DNA of 64,000 nucleotides. It comes from Pontimicrobium aquaticum (lineage in GTDB: Bacteria > Bacteroidota > Bacteroidia > Flavobacteriales > Flavobacteriaceae). The notes under the pieces were generated by a model, which saw nothing but the letters and a program-made list of their open reading frames with translations, was not told the origin of the DNA and did no database searches. Of the stretch, positions 36,663 to 45,149 are shown in pieces; positions within the stretch are counted from its first letter, which is position 1, and each line of letters begins with the position of its first letter. A program made the position numbers and the translations under genes. Location: positions 1-64,000 of the forward strand of contig NZ_SUPL01000003.1 of the NCBI RefSeq assembly GCF_005047595.1. Direction: 5' to 3'.

Positions 36663-37226
36663 GTGAATTATCCAGAACTGTATTTTAAGCGTGATATAGA
36701 TTGGTATGATTGGTTACTGCAAAATCATGACACTGTAAATGGAGTGTATATCATACTCTATAAATTAGAAATGAATATTCCCACTATGCGTTGGGAAGAA
36801 GCTGTAAAAGTAGCGTTATGCTTTGGTTGGATAGACTCTACTGTGAAGAGTTTAGGTAACGGTAAACGACGTCAATATTTTACACCAAGAAACCCCAAAA
36901 GTGTGTGGAGCGCTTTAAACAAACGCTACATTATTGAGCTAGAACAAAACAACCTTATTCAACCAAGTGGCTACTGTAAAATAGACATCGCTAAACAAAA
37001 TGGCATGTGGACATTTTTGGATGATGTTGAGAATTTAATAATCCCAAATGATTTACTAAAGGCATTTAATGGGAATAAGGAAGCCTTTGCAAATTATCAA
37101 AATTTTGCTTCAAGCTATAAAAAATCATATTTGTATTGGTTAAAACAAGCCAAACGTGAAGCAACGCGACAAAACAGAATTGCAAAGATTATAGAGTTTT
37201 GTGAGCAGAATATTAAGTCACGATAG
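36663..37226 (+). CDS. YdeI/OmpD-associated family protein
   Basis: The 187-residue cytoplasmic protein has the pattern WYDWLLQNHDTVNGVYIILY, WEEAVKVALCFGWIDSTVKS and FTPRNPKSVWSALNK, typical of the YdeI/OmdA (bacteriocin-protection) family. The C-terminus is a lysine- and arginine-rich helix with YLYWLKQAKREATRQNRIAK. Start is a GTG at 36663, 5 bp after the M1 gene; no ATG fits the family N-terminus. It is the last gene of the operon and the only one without a signal peptide. The last 71 bp before the stop recur at 40281-40351 in decayed form. Confidence 0.85.
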   Translation: MNYPELYFKRDIDWYDWLLQNHDTVNGVYIILYKLEMNIPTMRWEEAVKVALCFGWIDSTVKSLGNGKRRQYFTPRNPKSVWSALNKRYIIELEQNNLIQPSGYCKIDIAKQNGMWTFLDDVENLIIPNDLLKAFNGNKEAFANYQNFASSYKKSYLYWLKQAKREATRQNRIAKIIEFCEQNIKSR

Positions 37227-37310
37227 ACCTTAATTTAAATGAGGGTTTAATAAGTGTGTAATTTGCAAAGATTAATATAAATAAAAACTTTCTAAATACT
37301 AATAATTGAG

Positions 37311-37991
37311 TTATTTAGTCTTTACTCCTTTTATTAAAAGCCAAAAAATAATTGAGAATTCACCAATCACCAAAGGTAGCATTAATATAGAAGTAATCAT
37401 TTCTGAATGATTTGGTAAAAGCAAAGATGTAAGAGTGATTATCAAATATGAAAAACACCCAATAATTAAAAATACTCCAATAATTTTAGGGATAAATTTT
37501 GATTTTATTATTAGCATGCCTAACGGATATAACCAAAGCCCCCAAAATACTTGTACAATAACATTTCCTTGTTGGAATAGTTTAAGAAATAACATCATTA
37601 AGGCATGTAATTGATTTATTTTAAATGTGCTTAAATAGTCAACATCACTTAAAACTAACTGTGCCGCAATAAGATTTAAAGTATTTAAGAAGGCTATGGG
37701 TACAGCTACAGAAACTAATATTAGCATAAGTTTTACCTTTTTTGGGTCAACTTCTTTAAACAATTGACTTAAAGCTAATACTAAAAAAACAAAGCTTGTT
37801 TGACAGATGAGATTGCTAACTATGACCAATCGAAATAAAAAGTCCGATTCATTAACTTTCATTGCTGTTGCTACAGCATCTCCTTCTACAATGAAATTAG
37901 AAGGAATGTACATAATGCCAATACCTCCTGATATTGCCATTAATAAATATAAAAGACCTGCTATCTTTGCTTTGTTTTTTGTTGCTTCCAT
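37311..37991 (-). CDS. DUF4386 family membrane protein
   Basis: The 226-residue protein has about six membrane helices. It begins KAKIAGLLYLLMAISGGIGI and shows FRLVIVSNLICQTSFVFLVLAL (in two parts, about 50-71), the usual pattern of DUF4386. Function unknown. It is the last gene of a minus-strand block (TetR, MBL hydrolase, small ORF, AhpD-like, DUF4386) and lies 11 bp after the AhpD-like gene, so these two are co-transcribed. The strand is opposite to the operons on both sides. Confidence 0.88.
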   Translation of the reverse strand: MEATKNKAKIAGLLYLLMAISGGIGIMYIPSNFIVEGDAVATAMKVNESDFLFRLVIVSNLICQTSFVFLVLALSQLFKEVDPKKVKLMLILVSVAVPIAFLNTLNLIAAQLVLSDVDYLSTFKINQLHALMMLFLKLFQQGNVIVQVFWGLWLYPLGMLIIKSKFIPKIIGVFLIIGCFSYLIITLTSLLLPNHSEMITSILMLPLVIGEFSIIFWLLIKGVKTK

Positions 37992-38002
37992 TTTAATTAA
38001 TC

Positions 38003-38461
38003 TTAAACTTGTTCCTTTACCTGATAATTTCCAGGGGTAAATTTGAATGTTTTCATCAATCGAGTCCAGGTATTAATTTGTGAAATAGCTAAGGTTAAAT
38101 AGCAAATCTCTTCCTTGTTAAAATGAGAGGTCAACACTTCAAATACGTGTTCTGGTAAAGGGTCTCTACTTAACTTAGTAAGTACATCTGTTAAATTAAG
38201 AGCTGCCATTTCTTTATCTGTAAAATACGGTGTTTCTTTCCACACACATAAAGAAGACAATCTTAAATCGGTTTCTCCAAGGTGTTTAAGCTCTTTATGA
38301 TGCATGTCTACACAATAGGCACAACCATTTTTTTGTGCGACTCTTAATCGTATTAATTCTAGTAAATGCATATCTAATGAGGAATTGTTAATGTATTCTT
38401 CAGTTGACATTAAATTTTCGAACATTCCTTTAGGAATATCTTGATACGTAATTCGTTCCAT
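38003..38461 (-). CDS. Carboxymuconolactone decarboxylase / AhpD-like protein
   Basis: The 152-residue protein has the AhpD-type redox motif CAYCVDMHHKE (Cys47, Cys50, His54) in the CMD fold, preceded by LLELIRLRVAQKNG. Such proteins act as peroxidases or disulfide reductases, and many of this subgroup are annotated only as CMD family. It lies 11 bp before the DUF4386 gene, 79 bp after a possible 43-codon ORF, and belongs to the block headed by TetR. Confidence 0.92.
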   Translation of the reverse strand: MERITYQDIPKGMFENLMSTEEYINNSSLDMHLLELIRLRVAQKNGCAYCVDMHHKELKHLGETDLRLSSLCVWKETPYFTDKEMAALNLTDVLTKLSRDPLPEHVFEVLTSHFNKEEICYLTLAISQINTWTRLMKTFKFTPGNYQVKEQV

Positions 38462-38540
38462 AATATTTGTTTTTAATAGTTTAAATTCACTTCTAGTGCT
38501 TTTTTAAATAGGCTATAACTTATATTACTTGGCTAAAAAC

Positions 38541-38672
38541 CTACTTTTTCTTTGTTATTAAGATTGTTTTCTCTGCGTATTTCTTCTTAATTCGCTTAAG
38601 AAGCCTGTTATGTAATCCAATATATTTTCCAATAGTAAAAGATTGATAAGGCATTTGGTTATTGTCCATCAT
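38541..38672 (-). CDS. Possible small basic protein, 43 residues
   Basis: ATG 38672 opens MMDNNQMPYQSFTIGKYIGL, and the second half is a Lys/Arg-rich helix (LLKRIKKKYAEK) with a stop at 38541. It lies 9 bp before the MBL gene's stop on the same strand and fills most of the 220-bp gap 38462-38681. Length, position and a basic, non-repetitive composition make it plausible, but I recognise no family and it could be a chance ORF. Confidence 0.4.
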   Translation of the reverse strand: MMDNNQMPYQSFTIGKYIGLHNRLLKRIKKKYAEKTILITKKK

Positions 38673-38681
38673 ATTGTTCTT

Positions 38682-39509
38682 TTAATTTTGAATAGTCGCT
38701 TTAAATTTCATTCTCTCCGGAACATTAGGATCATGAGATGGTAAATATATGGTAGGATTAAATTTTGCAAAAGATTGTATGTTCTTAAGTGTTTTTATGC
38801 TTTCATTGGTGCCAATTCCATCTGGTAAACCATTGATTAAATTTTCTTGAGTGTAAGACGTGTCTCCAGCTAAAAAATAATGCAATCCATCTACTTCGGC
38901 TATAACAGATATGTGATTTGCAACATGCCCTGGTGTAGCAACTATCATTATTTTGCCATCATTGGTTACAGGCATACTTTTATTAAATGAGAAGTATGGA
39001 GAACTAGGCAAGTCAATAAGTGTTGGCTTAAGCCATTTGGGCCATCTATGAGGTAAATAACCTGCTAATATCCCTTTTAACCCTGACGCGTTCTTAAATT
39101 CATTTTTATCAATTAATATTTCCGAATTTGGAAAATGATGCAATCCTCCAGCATGATCTGTATGTAGATGCGTCAATATTACTTTTTTAACATCTTTCTT
39201 AGGGTTTATCCCTATTTTTAATAATTGAGGACCTATTTCATCTTCTGGTTTCACATCAAAATCTACTGCTAATGCATAATAAGGATGCCATTTAGGAAGA
39301 TACCCTTTACTACTTGTTTTATGAGTTTCACCTGTATCAACTACAATGACACCTTCAGGATGGTCTATAACCCAAGCATAAATAGGAATCCAATCTGCCC
39401 ATATTTTTCCAAATAATACTTTAGCCATTGAAGGAATGATACCTTCTGTCCTTTTTATTTGATTTTCTTTAATCCTTACCTTTCCTGTTTCAATTCTATA
39501 AACTTTCAT
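38682..39509 (-). CDS. MBL-fold metallo-hydrolase, AHL-lactonase-like
   Basis: The 275-residue protein has the metal motif HLHTDHAGG (His114, His116, Asp118, His119) and later ATPGHVANHISV and FLAGDTSYTQ, which supply further ligands. The overall pattern (short N-terminal strand, VIVVDTGETH, HLHTDH) is that of the N-acyl homoserine lactonase-like group of metallo-beta-lactamase-fold hydrolases. Substrate unknown; lactone cleavage is only one option. It has no signal peptide. A TetR-type operator (GTACTA-N12-TAGTAC) lies 16 bp upstream of its start, the same as in front of the tetR gene. Confidence 0.88.
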   Translation of the reverse strand: MKVYRIETGKVRIKENQIKRTEGIIPSMAKVLFGKIWADWIPIYAWVIDHPEGVIVVDTGETHKTSSKGYLPKWHPYYALAVDFDVKPEDEIGPQLLKIGINPKKDVKKVILTHLHTDHAGGLHHFPNSEILIDKNEFKNASGLKGILAGYLPHRWPKWLKPTLIDLPSSPYFSFNKSMPVTNDGKIMIVATPGHVANHISVIAEVDGLHYFLAGDTSYTQENLINGLPDGIGTNESIKTLKNIQSFAKFNPTIYLPSHDPNVPERMKFKATIQN

Positions 39510-39524
39510 GAGTATGAAATTAAT

Positions 39525-39548
39525 GTACTATAATGGTTTTATTAGTAC
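39525..39548. promoter_or_regulatory. TetR-type operator in front of the MBL gene
   Basis: GTACTA-N12-TAGTAC, arms 39525-39530 and 39543-39548. It is identical in arms, spacing and length to the site at 40147-40170. It is the only notable feature in the 57-bp gap between tetR and the MBL gene. Confidence 0.7.
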
Positions 39549-39566
39549 AGTACTGTTTAAATTTTT

Positions 39567-40136
39567 TTATTTTTCAGTTATACCATTTAAAAATATTTCT
39601 GTGGTTAATTCATAAATATTTTGGCTGTGAATTCCTAAAAATTCTTGATATTGACTTTTTAATGGTAACTCCATTAAATTCATATATATAGTTAGAATAA
39701 CATTAATATCAATATCATTACGAAGCATTCCTTCATTAATTCCTATCTCAAACAATTTTCTATAATAATTATTAATTCTATCAATTCTTGTTTGTTGATA
39801 ATAGTCCCAGATATGTGGTGTGTTAAGTTCTAAGTCTTTTAAAAATGCTTCGCTAACACTAGTAAGAAGGTTTTTAGTAAATTTAGAGACCTCAATTAAC
39901 TTGCCTTTAAAACTTAGTTTGTCATCACCAACAATTTCTTGCAGAGCTGAATTGATTTCAATATTTAACTGATCTATAACTGCTTTTACTAGTTCGTCTT
40001 TAGAAGAAAAATGATTATACAAGCTACTTTTACTAGTTCTAAGCTCCTTAACAAGACTATCCATAGAAACTTTATAAAAACCGTATTTTAAAAATTTTTG
40101 CTTTGCAATCTTTAATATTCTAGTCCTAACATTCAT
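39567..40136 (-). CDS. TetR/AcrR family transcriptional regulator
   Basis: The 189-residue protein has the N-terminal HTH of TetR proteins (RILKIAKQKFLKYGFYKVSM; LRTSKSSLYNHFSSKDELVK) and a helical ligand-binding domain with no recognisable specificity. It heads a minus-strand block with an MBL hydrolase, AhpD-like and DUF4386 proteins. An identical 24-bp operator lies 10 bp upstream of this gene and 16 bp upstream of the MBL gene, so it probably represses both itself and the hydrolase, with the hydrolase's substrate or a related compound as inducer (inference). Confidence 0.93.
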   Translation of the reverse strand: MNVRTRILKIAKQKFLKYGFYKVSMDSLVKELRTSKSSLYNHFSSKDELVKAVIDQLNIEINSALQEIVGDDKLSFKGKLIEVSKFTKNLLTSVSEAFLKDLELNTPHIWDYYQQTRIDRINNYYRKLFEIGINEGMLRNDIDINVILTIYMNLMELPLKSQYQEFLGIHSQNIYELTTEIFLNGITEK

Positions 40137-40146
40137 AAAATATAGT

Positions 40147-40170
40147 GTACTATATTAGTTCATTTAGTAC
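40147..40170. promoter_or_regulatory. TetR-type operator in front of tetR
   Basis: GTACTA-N12-TAGTAC, arms 40147-40152 and 40165-40170, 10 bp upstream of the tetR start. It is the same as the site at 39525-39548. Confidence 0.7.
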
Positions 40171-40280
40171 AAATATATATAAAAAGTGTTTAATTTCAAA
40201 ATTTTATATAAAACAACCTTAAATCATATTTAAATTTACAAACTCACTATTGCAGAAACAATTTAGGCAGACACTATTCA

Positions 40281-40351
40281 AAACGTGAAGCCACATGACA
40301 AAACAGAATTAAAAAAAATATTAAATTTTATGAGTAGAATATTAAGTCACG
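40281..40351 (+). pseudogene. Decayed copy of the 3' end of the YdeI-like gene
   Basis: The 71 bp align without gaps to 37152-37222, with 59 identical positions (about 83 percent). The copy has a TGA in the homologous frame and no start, so it encodes nothing. Flanks beyond the 71 bp show no similarity. Together the copies bracket the 3-kb minus-strand block 37227-40280. Confidence 0.8.
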
Positions 40352-40416
40352 TTAACAACTCTTTAAGAATTATTCTAACTAAATTTCCTATTTTCGGTTT
40401 TTAAATTTACCTTCTT

Positions 40417-40971
40417 TTGAGAAAAAAAACCAAAGCACTTGCAAAACAATCACGTTGGTATAGGCGTTTACATAAAACAGTTGCTATTCCACTGGTGGTT
40501 TTTTTATTTTTGGTTGGTATTACTGGTTTGCTTTTAACATGGAAAGACGAATTAAAATTAAAACCTCCGTCTCAAAAAATTATACAGCAACAACAGCTTA
40601 TTGGTTTAAAATCCATAGAAAACATTGCGCTACAATATTCCGATTCTTTAAACTTAGACAACACCATAAACCGTATAGATTACAGGCCATCTAAAGGCAT
40701 TGCTAAAGTGCGCTTTGAATACCATTTTACCGAACTGCAAATAAACTGTTACACAGGAGATATTATCTCTGTAAAGCAACGCACTGCCGATATTATTGAA
40801 ATGATCCACGATGGGAGCATTATTGATTTCCTGTTTAAATCAGACTCACATTACACCAAGCTACTCTACTCTACCCTTACATCTTTGGGTTTAATACTTC
40901 TGTCCATCAGTGGTTTTATGATGTGGTTGAGACCAAAGCAAATTAAAGCGTTAAAACAAAAAAAGCATTAA
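40417..40971 (+). CDS. PepSY-associated membrane protein
   Basis: The 184-residue protein has an N-terminal basic stretch with RRLHKTVAIPLVVFLFLVGI (helix about 22-44) and a periplasmic PepSY-like part (about 55-145) with ENIALQYSDSLNLDNTINRI and YTGDIISVKQRTADIIEMIHDG. A second helix lies near the C-terminus (about 152-172). This is the short form of PepSY_TM proteins, often linked to metal reduction or siderophore use. Start is a TTG at 40417; no ATG fits before the first helix. It has no close partner: the next gene starts 70 bp downstream. Confidence 0.85.
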   Translation: MRKKTKALAKQSRWYRRLHKTVAIPLVVFLFLVGITGLLLTWKDELKLKPPSQKIIQQQQLIGLKSIENIALQYSDSLNLDNTINRIDYRPSKGIAKVRFEYHFTELQINCYTGDIISVKQRTADIIEMIHDGSIIDFLFKSDSHYTKLLYSTLTSLGLILLSISGFMMWLRPKQIKALKQKKH

Positions 40972-41041
40972 CATCTCATTAAGAAAAAACATTACATATT
41001 TCCTTACCTTTAAAGCTTACAATTCTAACCAATAATTAAAA

Positions 41042-44000
41042 ATGAAAAAACTCTTTTCAATGGTAATGCTGTTATGCGTTACCCTACTTTCCGCACAGGA
41101 ATTTTCAATGGACTTAGTAAAAAACATGACACCTCGTAACATTGGTCCTGGAGGTATGTCTGGTCGTGTTACAGCTATTGATGTTGTGACTAGCAATCCA
41201 GATATTATGTACGTTGGTACTGCTTCTGGTGGTTTATGGAAATCTACTTCTGGAGGTATTAAATGGGATCCTGTTTTTGATAATGAGGTAACTGCATCAA
41301 TTGGCGCAGTAGCTATCCAACAATCAAACCCAAGTGTGATTTGGGTTGGAACTGGCGAAGGTAATCCGCGTAATAGTTTAAATGGTGGTTACGGTATATA
41401 CAAATCGCTCGATGGTGGTAAAAGCTGGCAAGCTATGGGATTACAAAAAACACGCCATATTCATCGTGTTATCATAGATCCAACAAACCCTGATGTAGTA
41501 TATGTTGGTGCTATTGGGTCACCTTGGGGAGAACACCCAGAACGTGGTGTTTATAAAACAACTGATGGTGGTAAAACATGGAACAAAATTCTTTTTGCTA
41601 ATAATAAAACAGGAGCAGCCGATTTGGTTATGGATCCAACAAATCCAAATAAACTAATTGCTGCCATGTGGGAACATAAAAGAGATCCTTGGTTTTTTAA
41701 TTCAGGTGGTGAAGGCTCTGGTTTACACATCACACATGATGGTGGAGAAACATGGAAAAAACTTACCTCAGAAGATGGTTTACCAAAAGGCAATTTAGGC
41801 AGAATTGGTATTGCTATTGCTACTAATAAACCAAACATAATATATGCTTTAATTGAAGCAAAAAAGAATGCATTATATAAAAGTGAAGATGGTGGTTTTA
41901 CCTGGAAAAAGGTAAACGACAACATTAGACAAATTGGTGGAAGACCTTTTTATTATTCAGATATTCATGTTGATCCAGAAAATGAAAATCGATTATACTC
42001 AGTCTTTACATATGTAAATGTAAGTGAAGATGGAGGTAAGAGTTTTTCTTCATTAATGCCAGCTTATGGTGTTAGCAATGGTGTACACCCAGACCATCAT
42101 GCTTGGTGGATTCATCCTACCGATGGTAGTTTTATGATGGATGGAAACGATGGTGGATTTAATATTACTAGAGATGGTGGAAAATCGTGGCGTTTTATAG
42201 GTAATATTCCTGTGGCTCAGTTTTACCATATAAATGTCGATAACGAATATCCTTATAATGTATATGGAGGCATGCAAGACAATGGTTCATGGAGAGGTCC
42301 TGCATATGTATGGAAAGACCAAGGTATTAGAAATTCATATTGGCAAGAAATATCGTTTGGAGATGGTTTTGATGTCGTTCCTGACAAAGATGACTCTCGT
42401 TACGGATTTACTATGAGTCAGCAAGGATCTGTTAGTCGATACGACTGGCAAACTGGCAACAATTATAGCATTAGGCCAACACATCCTAATCCTGATGTTA
42501 AGCTAAGATTTAACTGGAATTCTGCCATAAACATGGATCCTTTTAATAATAGTACAATCTATTTTGGAAGCCAGTTTGTACATAAATCAACCGACAAGGG
42601 ATTAACATGGACTGTTATTTCACCTGACTTAACAACCAACGATCCAGAAAAACAAAAACAACACGAAAGTGGTGGTTTATCAATGGATGCCACTGGAGCC
42701 GAAAATCATACAACCATTCTTGTTATCGAACCTTCTCCTGTAGAAAAAGATATGCTTTGGGTTGGTACCGATGATGGTCGTGTGCATTTTACTCAAAATG
42801 GTGGTAAAACTTGGACAGATGTATCTAAAAACATAAAAGATTTACCAACTGGAAGTTGGATTCCGCAGATAAAAGCATCTAATAAAAACAAAGGAGAAGC
42901 ACTTCTTGTTGCTAATGATTATAGACGCTTTAATTATACACCTTATGTTTATAGAACTAAGGATTACGGAAAAACCTGGACTAGAATTGTAGATGGTAAT
43001 GATGTTGAAAGTTATGCCTTAGCTATTTTAGAAGATATAGAAGAACCAAACCTAATGTTTTTAGGAACCGATGATGGTTTATATGTATCTATTGATGCTG
43101 GAAACAAATGGACAAAATGGACTAATGGTTTCCCAACCACATCGGTAAAAGACCTTGTAATTCATCCTCGCGAACACGATTTAGTTATTGGTACTTTTGG
43201 TAGAGCTGCTTGGGTTTTAGACGATATTCGTCCGTTGCGTGAAATTGCCAAAAACAAAACAGTTTTAAACAATAAACTAACCTTGTTTAATCCTCCAACA
43301 GCTTATCAAGCTGCATACCAACAACCAACTGGTAGTCGTTTTGGTGCCGATGCCATGTACAATGGCGATAATAGACCTAGAGGAGCCATTATGTCTTACT
43401 TTTTAAAGGTTGAAGACAAGAAAGAAGAAATACCAAAGGCAGAGACTTCCAAGAAAAAGAAGAAAAGTAAAAAAGCAAAAACCGAGGAAGTTAAAGAAAC
43501 ACCTGAAGAGAAAGCTGAAAGCAAAGTAAAATGGGATTCTATTACCATGAACATTTACGATGGCAATCGCTTAATTAGAACCTTAAAACGTAAAGCACCA
43601 AAAGAAACTGGTGTACATAAATGGGTATGGTATATGAACGAAAAAGGAGGTGATAGACCTTCTAGAAGTATTCGTCCGCGTCGTGGCGAGCCTAGTGGTG
43701 TACGTGTAAAACCAGGAACTTACAAAGTAGTAATGAGTTTTGGAGATCAAACTTCTGAAACCAATATTACCGTGAAGTCCGATCCTAGACTGAATATTGA
43801 TTTAAATTCTATTAATGAGGTTTATAATACTTCAAAAGAAGTAGAAAAAATAACACAAGTAGCAGCCGATGCAGTGAAGCAATTAGTAGAAAGTAAAAAC
43901 ATTGCAACGGAGTATAGTAAAATGTTGACAAAACTTGACAAAGAAGCTCATAAAGATAATATTAAGGCTTCAAAAGATATTATTAAAAGTATTGACGATG

Positions 44001-44287
44001 TACTAGAAATATACCTTGGAAAAGTTGATGAAAGACAAGGTATTACCAGCGACCCTAATGTAAATGTAATGCAACGTATTTATAGTGCTTCATCTTATAT
44101 AAGATCAAGACAAAGTGGTATTACTTCAACCGAGCGCACCTTAATGAAAAATGCTAAAGATGCTTTAGATGACGCTTTAGAGAAAACAAATACCTTCTTT
44201 AACGATGAATGGAAACCATTTAAAGCTTCAATGGAAAATCTTAATCTATCGCCATTTAAAGAAGTAAAATCTTTTAAACTCTATTAA
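41042..44287 (+). CDS. Large exported BNR/sortilin-type beta-propeller protein
   Basis: The 1081-residue protein has a signal peptide (about 1-18). Two seven- to ten-bladed propellers of BNR/VPS10 type fill about 25-770, with many DGGKSW, DGGKTW and DGGETW motifs. A Lys/Glu-rich low-complexity linker (about 800-835, with KKKKKSKKAK) interrupts the following part. An FlgD-like beta domain (about 840-925) and a helical C-terminus follow. Bacteroidota homologues are often called glycosyl hydrolase, but no catalytic residues are evident; a binding or scaffold role outside the cell is as likely. It is a single gene with its own bidirectional terminator. Confidence 0.88.
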   Translation: MKKLFSMVMLLCVTLLSAQEFSMDLVKNMTPRNIGPGGMSGRVTAIDVVTSNPDIMYVGTASGGLWKSTSGGIKWDPVFDNEVTASIGAVAIQQSNPSVIWVGTGEGNPRNSLNGGYGIYKSLDGGKSWQAMGLQKTRHIHRVIIDPTNPDVVYVGAIGSPWGEHPERGVYKTTDGGKTWNKILFANNKTGAADLVMDPTNPNKLIAAMWEHKRDPWFFNSGGEGSGLHITHDGGETWKKLTSEDGLPKGNLGRIGIAIATNKPNIIYALIEAKKNALYKSEDGGFTWKKVNDNIRQIGGRPFYYSDIHVDPENENRLYSVFTYVNVSEDGGKSFSSLMPAYGVSNGVHPDHHAWWIHPTDGSFMMDGNDGGFNITRDGGKSWRFIGNIPVAQFYHINVDNEYPYNVYGGMQDNGSWRGPAYVWKDQGIRNSYWQEISFGDGFDVVPDKDDSRYGFTMSQQGSVSRYDWQTGNNYSIRPTHPNPDVKLRFNWNSAINMDPFNNSTIYFGSQFVHKSTDKGLTWTVISPDLTTNDPEKQKQHESGGLSMDATGAENHTTILVIEPSPVEKDMLWVGTDDGRVHFTQNGGKTWTDVSKNIKDLPTGSWIPQIKASNKNKGEALLVANDYRRFNYTPYVYRTKDYGKTWTRIVDGNDVESYALAILEDIEEPNLMFLGTDDGLYVSIDAGNKWTKWTNGFPTTSVKDLVIHPREHDLVIGTFGRAAWVLDDIRPLREIAKNKTVLNNKLTLFNPPTAYQAAYQQPTGSRFGADAMYNGDNRPRGAIMSYFLKVEDKKEEIPKAETSKKKKKSKKAKTEEVKETPEEKAESKVKWDSITMNIYDGNRLIRTLKRKAPKETGVHKWVWYMNEKGGDRPSRSIRPRRGEPSGVRVKPGTYKVVMSFGDQTSETNITVKSDPRLNIDLNSINEVYNTSKEVEKITQVAADAVKQLVESKNIATEYSKMLTKLDKEAHKDNIKASKDIIKSIDDVLEIYLGKVDERQGITSDPNVNVMQRIYSASSYIRSRQSGITSTERTLMKNAKDALDDALEKTNTFFNDEWKPFKASMENLNLSPFKEVKSFKLY

Positions 44288-44300
44288 TTAAATCATCCAT

Positions 44301-44340
44301 AACAAAAAACGCTCCGGAAATTCCGGAGCGTTTTTTGTTA
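44301..44340. terminator. Strong bidirectional terminator
   Basis: AACAAAAAACGCTCCGGAA and its complement form a nearly perfect 19-bp stem with A- and T-runs. It separates the BNR gene from the convergent FNR-like gene. Confidence 0.92.
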
Positions 44341-44363
44341 TTTATATAATTACTATTACTGTA

Positions 44364-45041
44364 TTATTCTATTCGTTTTAGACCATCTAAATCTTCAATT
44401 TTTATATGCTTACCTACAGTAGAGATAAGACCTTCCTTTTTAAATTGAGATAATACTCTAATAGCCGATTCGGTTGCTGTACCTACTATACTCGCAAAAT
44501 CTTCTCGAGACAACAACACACTTAACGTACCATCTGGGTTAGTGCCAAAGTTATTATTAATATTTATTAAAGCTTCAGCCAAACGTTGTCTAACTGATTT
44601 TTGAGCCATGTTTACAATAACATCATCGGCTTCTTTTAAATCATCAGCCATTTCTTTAAGGACATCCATTGTAAAATTATTATTCTTTTGAAGGTCGTTC
44701 ATGATTTCAGCTTTTGGAATAAAACATAATTCCATATCATTTAAAGCTGTAGCTCTTAAATTTGTGCGTTCATCACTAATTAAAGATCGTTGTCCAAGAA
44801 TTTGACCTTTTTCTAACAACTTAACAACCTGATCTTTACCATTAGCACTTAGCTTTGTGAGCTTACATATACCATCTCTTATACAAAACACACCGTTAAG
44901 TGATTCTCCTTCTTCAAAAATCACCTCACCTTTTTTAACTATTTTGGAAGTTTTACAAGCTGAAATTCTTACTAATTCATCTTTTGTTAACGACTTAAGA
45001 GAATTAAATTGCCTTATAATACATTGTTCACATTTACTCAT
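44364..45041 (-). CDS. Crp/Fnr family regulator, FnrF-like
   Basis: The 225-residue protein has a cyclic-nucleotide-like sensor domain (about 25-140) and a C-terminal winged HTH (about 155-215, with LLSREDFASIVGTATESAIR). The N-terminus MSKCEQCIIRQ has a CxxC pair, with further Cys in ISACKTSK, GVFCIRDGICKL and ELCFIP. That fits an iron-sulfur, oxygen-sensing FNR type, although the spacing differs from E. coli FNR. The recognition helix keeps Glu and Arg of the FNR ExxxR motif. I chose ATG 45041, which gives the usual MSKCEQC start; the longer ORF to 45083 would run into the promoter. It lies divergent from ccoI. Confidence 0.9.
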   Translation of the reverse strand: MSKCEQCIIRQFNSLKSLTKDELVRISACKTSKIVKKGEVIFEEGESLNGVFCIRDGICKLTKLSANGKDQVVKLLEKGQILGQRSLISDERTNLRATALNDMELCFIPKAEIMNDLQKNNNFTMDVLKEMADDLKEADDVIVNMAQKSVRQRLAEALININNNFGTNPDGTLSVLLSREDFASIVGTATESAIRVLSQFKKEGLISTVGKHIKIEDLDGLKRIE

Positions 45042-45060
45042 ACCTAAAATCGAAGTTATG

Positions 45061-45090
45061 CAAAAATAATTAAAACATGACAATTATCAT
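45061..45090 (-). promoter_or_regulatory. Promoter of the FNR-like gene with overlapping FNR-type box
   Basis: On the minus strand TATTTTTG (45068-45061) is a TAnnTTTG box. The FNR-type box ATGAC-AATT-ATCAT is at 45077-45090, only 8 bp upstream of it. This is too close for activation and would cover the -33 region, which suggests autorepression. Confidence 0.6.
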
Positions 45091-45127
45091 ATTTAATTTT
45101 TTTTTACCTTTCTACTTTCGCATCAGG

Positions 45128-45135
45128 TATTTTTG
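45128..45135 (+). promoter_or_regulatory. Possible -7 box for ccoI
   Basis: TATTTTTG matches TAnnTTTG, about 100 bp before the ccoI ATG. The box at 45077-45090 lies upstream and could serve this promoter too. Confidence 0.4.
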
Positions 45136-45149
45136 AGCAAATTTATGAA

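Noticed and set aside
38682-39509. Firm assignment as a quorum-quenching lactonase
   Set aside because: The metal motif is shared by the whole MBL superfamily; sequence alone does not show the substrate.
41042-44287. Annotation as a glycosyl hydrolase
   Set aside because: Only BNR/sortilin-type repeats are visible; no catalytic acid/base pair can be identified.
45042-45083. Longer N-terminus of the FNR-like regulator
   Set aside because: It would extend across the -7 box and into the FNR-type box; the start at 45041 gives the usual MSKCEQC beginning.
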